The notes beneath the pieces are model-generated. The model saw nothing but the letters and a program-made list of their open reading frames with translations. It searched no databases and had not been told where the DNA came from. The translations under genes were made by a program, and so were the position numbers. A stretch of DNA of 8,931 nucleotides from GCA-002282575 sp964606405 (GTDB taxonomy: Bacteria > Pseudomonadota > Gammaproteobacteria > Thiomicrospirales > Thiomicrospiraceae), in NCBI GenBank assembly GCA_964606405.1, contig CAZSGH010000071.1, positions 1-8,931 on the forward strand, given 5' to 3'. Shown here piece by piece: positions 6,451-8,931 of the stretch (its first letter is position 1; each line of letters begins with the position of its first letter).

Positions 6451-6825
6451 TTGCTGTGTCAATCAGACTATGCCTTCATCAATGGTATAAGTGTACACTC
6501 ATAGATTTACTGACTCATCCTCCTGTATTATTCCCTGGTAGTAGATGTATTTGAGTCGATCTTTTTTTGGAATGTATCAATGACTATTTTTGAAACGAAT
6601 GCGAAGCTAGAACACTTCTCTAGGCTTACTCCCATATTTTTCTGAAAATCAACGATTATTTGAATCAACTTATTTATAAATTCAGGCTATTTGCAAAACA
6701 GAGTTGGAAATAGACTTTTTTCGGCATGCATCCAGTTCCATAGAATAGTCTTGGTTGGTTGGACTCATAAAAACCTAACAACTAGCAAAATAGTGTCTTT
6801 GGTTGGCTTGGTACATTTAGTTGCT
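6451..6825. other. about 375 bp without an intact gene; gene scraps only
   Basis: On the minus strand 6528-6652 is open for 41 codons from a TTG and ends in TTRE and a TAA. It reads like the C-terminal tail of a lost protein (FVSKIVIDTFQKK), which I do not recognise. A strong Shine-Dalgarno AGGAGG (6519-6524) follows at once, but the ATG next to it stops after three codons, so it looks orphaned. AGTGTACACT (6490-6499) is a perfect 10-bp palindrome of unknown meaning. I see no RNA gene, terminator or insertion-sequence end here. Confidence 0.4.
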
Positions 6826-7533
6826 TTATTTAGGTGTATGGTAAAACATGACCGCTAAACTGACCATGCGATTTCGATCATCATTCAAATGGAAACGATA
6901 GTTAAGCCATGTATCACCTTTTGCATTGATGAACTCAACATAATTTAGATGTTCTGAAATTTCATTTTTAGCTTTTTCTAAAACGGAACTGAAATCAACG
7001 TTTGGAACGAACATGATTACTGCGGCCTTCGAATCACGCCATGTCAAGTAACCTAAAAGCTGAGAAATGGTGTCCAAAAACACTCTTTTCCCTTTCCAGA
7101 ATTTGCATTCAGCAATAAAAACATTTGTCCCTTCATGCCTTAGTAATATATCCGTTTTACCAGTCTTATTGAACGTTTCACCAGTGGCTGCACCCTCAAA
7201 ATTAGGCTCCAACATCATGAGGAAATGATCCCTTAAATGTTCTTCCCCCTTGCCTGCATACAAACTTTGTAATCGTTCAAACTGCCATGAATCATTTGAA
7301 GAATTTGAACGTAACAGCCAGTCTCTAAGGTGGGTTCTGGCGTGAACCCAGACTCAGAAACAATAGGTTTATCCATCGCAAATTTCTTTCTTGTGACTAA
7401 TTGGTACACCTAATGATGCTATCACATTATGCTGTTTTAACAGCTTTTCTTTCCTAGCCTGGAAAGCCTTATTAATATGAGCTTCAATGCCGCTATTGAA
7501 TTTTTGCACTTCGCCCGTAACGTTTTCTAGCAT
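6826..7533 (-). pseudogene. PD-(D/E)XK restriction-endonuclease-like protein, broken by two frameshifts
   Basis: Three pieces in two frames make one recognisable protein. Piece one runs from the ATG at 7533 (MLENVTGEVQKF to GVPISHKKE) and stops at 7369. Piece two, in the +1 frame around 7385-7295, carries GFTPEPTLETG and ILQMIHG. Piece three returns to the first frame (WQFERLQSLYAGKGEEHLRD) and runs to the TAA at 6826. It holds the nuclease core GKTDILL (Asp), FIAECKFWKG (Glu-x-Lys) and QLLGYLTWRDSK. From memory of this family, PEPTL is followed by FER, a YxGK motif and the nuclease core in one frame, so the shifts are genuine breaks or sequencing errors. The first ATG has no Shine-Dalgarno and a TAG three codons upstream, so the N-terminus may also be lost. 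A TTG at 7263 could only start a protein inside the conserved region. If repaired, it would be a DNA-cleaving protein, perhaps for defence. Confidence 0.72.
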
Positions 7534-7548
7534 ACAAGACTAATAATT

Positions 7549-7572
7549 AAAAAAACCACCCGAAGGTGGTTT
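7549..7572 (-). terminator. Rho-independent terminator after the 67-residue gene
   Basis: On the minus strand AAACCACC, a TTCG tetraloop and GGTGGTTT form a perfect eight-base-pair stem, followed by a T run (complement of 7549-7555). It lies 17 bp after the stop at 7589. The plus strand lacks a comparable T run, so it acts for minus-strand transcripts. Confidence 0.93.
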
Positions 7573-7588
7573 GGAGAAAGTTTCAATG

Positions 7589-7792
7589 CTAGTCTTGACC
7601 ATTTAGGTTAGGATTTTCTTTCAGTTCAGCAATAAGTTCAAGATTGCGTTCCTTTTCTATAAGCACAATATTTTCTAATGCCTCACGAAGTGAGCTAAAA
7701 ATAACCCCCATCTGATGCAAAATTTGCTCGCCATCCTTATCACATCCAGCCTCAACATCTTTTGCCTGTTCAAATTCTTTTAATTGACTCAT
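7589..7792 (-). CDS. small acidic, probably helical 67-residue hypothetical protein
   Basis: I do not recognise it. The protein starts MSQLKEFEQAKDVEAG and ends NPNLNGQD. The middle and C-terminal part (VIFSSLREALENIVLIEKER, then NLELIAELKE) has heptad-like leucine and isoleucine spacing and is likely one or two helices, possibly a coiled coil. It has no membrane span and is strongly acidic. The start is well supported: AGGAG lies seven bases before the ATG at 7792. A strong terminator follows 17 bp after the stop, so it is the last gene of its transcript. Just upstream (17 bp) ends a truncated reading frame that was probably its operon partner. It may be a small partner or regulator left behind when that gene was lost; this is inference. 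Confidence 0.7.
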   Translation of the reverse strand: MSQLKEFEQAKDVEAGCDKDGEQILHQMGVIFSSLREALENIVLIEKERNLELIAELKENPNLNGQD

Positions 7793-7809
7793 TTTAAATC
7801 TCCTAACCT

Positions 7810-7960
7810 TTATCTTTTGCCAAAATCAGTGTGCTTAAAATCACCCCACAGTGTCTCAGCATTTTTCCAAATAAAATCAGCTTGCGATGCTGCTGAACCA
7901 ACAAATTCTGCCACAATTGAACTCCAACCAACTTTTGCAAAAAACAATACAATCGGCTGA
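7810..7960 (-). pseudogene. 3' end of an unrecognised gene, cut off at repeat R2
   Basis: One minus-strand frame is open from the edge of R2 to a TAA at 7810 and reads like real protein (KVGWSSIVAEFVGSAASQAD, then FIWKNAETLWGDFKHTDFG). Upstream, only three codons of R2 precede an in-frame TGA. No start codon with a ribosome site is available; the only early candidate is a TTG at 7947. The stop is 17 bp before the ATG of the 67-residue gene, the spacing of an operon pair. I take it as the tail of a gene decapitated where R2 joins. I do not recognise the family. Confidence 0.45.
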
Positions 7961-8129
7961 AATCGTTGTCATGAGTTACCCATCAATTTGGCTGTTTTAT
8001 TGGCCTTGTCTTAGATAAATTATGCAGCCCAATAAGACAAAGTGCGTCTTAGACAAACATGCCGACAGTAAATGCATGTAGCGTCATCGTCATTAGCAAG
8101 GATGGCGGTTAGTAAAATAAGTCCTGCCC
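7961..8129. repeat. R2, 169-bp direct repeat overlapping the end of the repeat-protein gene
   Basis: It is the second copy of the block at 6046-6214 (165 of 169 identical, offset 1915 bp). Here its right end supplies the last six codons and stop of the repeat-protein gene (GQDLFY and TAA at 8109). Its left end abuts the truncated frame at 7810-7960. The palindrome TAAGACAAAGTGCGTCTTA recurs at 8033-8051. Confidence 0.93.
8033..8051. promoter_or_regulatory. perfect palindromic operator-like site in R2
   Basis: It is identical to the site at 6118-6136. Here it no longer precedes an intact gene: the first frame downstream is the truncated one at 7810-7960, so it may be a passenger of the repeat. 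Confidence 0.3.
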
Positions 8130-8780
8130 GGCTTGTTGCACTAACAATTGCTGGACGGCAGCAAGATAAGCATGGTAGTTTTTTGGAGATACTACAAGGT
8201 TTCCGTATGAATCAATCTCACCAATGCCTTGTATTGTTAGGTGGTGCGGGAAAGAGCTATATTCACCTACTAGAGGAGCGCCTGCTACACTCGTGAGATG
8301 GTTATTACTACAATTAAAATAACCACCCACGATGAGAAGATCGCCTGTTAAGCTAGTGAGATTATTGTGTTCGCAAGAAAAATCACGACCTACCGCTTGA
8401 AGAGTACCTGCTAAGCTAGTAAGCAGATTGTTATCGCAATAAAAATCTCCAGGAACAGAGTGAGGAGCGCCTGTTAAGCTTGTGATTTTATTTTGATAAC
8501 AATAAAAACTGTGACGCACAGCTTGAGGAGCACCCACTAAGCTAGTGAGTTGGTTGTGCGCACAATTAAAACTTCCAGCAACTTTGCCAAACTGTACAGG
8601 TAATTGTGTTAAAGCACCCAGCTTACCCTCAAAATAAACAGACCATTTAACATCCACTACTAACCCATCGCGTTGTTCATCATAGCGCAGGGTATAGTGC
8701 TCAACACCCATCTCCTCTAACCAAGCTTGGATATCTCTTGGGTTTTCTAATAAGCCTTGATCATTTAAATTCAAATCCAT
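8109..8780 (-). CDS. leucine-rich-repeat-like protein with five 21-residue repeats
   Basis: I start it at the ATG at 8780 (MDLNLNDQGLLENP), with AGGTG five bases upstream, rather than the in-frame TTG at 8798, giving 223 residues. Residues 1-69 form an N-terminal cap with a LTQLPVQFGKVAG lead-in. Residues 70-174 are five units of exactly 21 residues with the pattern FxCxxNxLTSLxGAPxxV. Phe recurs at 71, 92, 113, 134 and 155, Cys two positions later and Asn three after that. Such repeats stack as a solenoid with Cys and Asn ladders inside. Similar 'FxCxxNxLTSL' proteins occur in phages and accessory regions, usually with unknown roles in binding. A charged C-terminal tail (residues 178-217) follows. 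No signal peptide or membrane span is seen. The final GQDLFY comes from repeat R2, so the natural C-terminus may have been replaced. A decayed relative lies at 6234-6450. Confidence 0.82.
   Translation of the reverse strand: MDLNLNDQGLLENPRDIQAWLEEMGVEHYTLRYDEQRDGLVVDVKWSVYFEGKLGALTQLPVQFGKVAGSFNCAHNQLTSLVGAPQAVRHSFYCYQNKITSLTGAPHSVPGDFYCDNNLLTSLAGTLQAVGRDFSCEHNNLTSLTGDLLIVGGYFNCSNNHLTSVAGAPLVGEYSSFPHHLTIQGIGEIDSYGNLVVSPKNYHAYLAAVQQLLVQQAGQDLFY
8259..8573 (-). repeat. five tandem 63-bp coding repeats
   Basis: These encode the five 21-residue units of the repeat protein. The units are diverged at the DNA level (GCTAGTGAG-like and TTTTTATTG-like cores recur), so they are not a fresh slippage array, but copy number could still vary by unequal recombination. 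Confidence 0.8.
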
Positions 8781-8833
8781 TTTTTCACCTAAAGTCAACG
8801 GGTTAATACTGTAATGATCAACTATGCTATGAG

Positions 8834-8931
8834 TTAACCAGCACCCTGAATCTGCGACAATGCCGAAAGCGCACCTGCTTTAATGACCACATCAGCATAC
8901 TTGTCGGGATTGGGATTAATTTGGATCAGGG
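8834..8931 (-). CDS. C-terminal end of an unrecognised gene
   Basis: The last 31 codons of a frame entering from the right edge end at the TAA at 8834. The visible residues include INPNPDKYADVVIKAGALSA and end SQIQGAG. This is too little to name a family. The stop lies 53 bp before the ATG of the repeat-protein gene, close enough for co-transcription, and I see no terminator in the gap. Confidence 0.5.
   Translation of the reverse strand, partial: LIQINPNPDKYADVVIKAGALSALSQIQGAG

Noticed and set aside
6490..6499. AGTGTACACT as an operator
   Set aside because: A lone 10-bp palindrome with no gene downstream; may be chance.
6826..7263. A complete 145-residue nuclease starting at the TTG at 7263
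   Set aside because: The same frame continues upstream with conserved residues (WQFERLQS), the TTG lacks a ribosome site, and the rest of the family sequence is found upstream in shifted frames.
2026..8129. An integron cassette array with attC sites
   Set aside because: Same-direction small genes with similar gaps suggested it, but R and the other elements lack paired RYYYAAC and GTTRRRY cores in the right orientation, several gaps are only 45-69 bp, and no integrase is present.
8259..8573. CRISPR-like array
   Set aside because: The 63-bp units are in-frame coding repeats of one protein without unique spacers.

Overview
The window looks like an accessory or variable stretch of a moderately AT-rich bacterial chromosome, probably gammaproteobacterial. 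That placement rests mainly on a 412-residue RtcB of the E. coli size class and on overall gene style, so it is weak. Every gene I can support lies on the minus strand, so transcription runs from high to low coordinates.

Right end (8931 to about 7960): the last 31 codons of an unrecognised gene, then a small leucine-rich-repeat-like protein (8109-8780) built from five exact 21-residue repeats. Its last codons lie inside a 169-bp block, R2 (7961-8129), which recurs almost unchanged at 6046-6214 (R1).

Between the two R copies (7960 to 6215) the sequence is a scrap heap. It holds an ORF cut off at the edge of R2, a short acidic 67-residue protein followed by a textbook terminator, a PD-(D/E)XK nuclease-like gene broken by two compensating frameshifts, about 350 bp with only gene scraps, and the decayed 3' end of a second repeat-protein gene.

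Centre (6028 to 2175): the well-preserved part. It contains rtcB (RNA ligase), a DUF2493/SLOG-family nucleotide-binding protein, and a tandemly duplicated two-gene cassette. Each cassette pairs an unrecognised acidic protein of about 152 residues with a HAD-fold 5'(3')-deoxyribonucleotidase-like protein (NT5C family). The two cassettes are offset by 1020 bp and differ enough to be an old duplication. A 19-bp imperfect palindrome of form GAC-N7-GTC lies 43-47 bp before the start codons of the SLOG gene, the upstream unknown gene and the upstream nucleotidase. A perfect version lies 89 bp before rtcB, inside R1. This suggests shared control of an RNA-repair or nucleotide-processing neighbourhood, but that is inference from context.

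Left end (1888 to 1): the first 629 codons of an AddB/RecB-like recombination protein, starting at GTG. Its PD-(D/E)XK nuclease domain is just beginning at the window edge.

The points most worth following are the duplicated unknown-plus-nucleotidase cassette beside rtcB and the SLOG gene, the shared palindrome, and the R block. R has 140 bp identical between copies, while the repeat-gene ends beside it have diverged and meet R at different positions.
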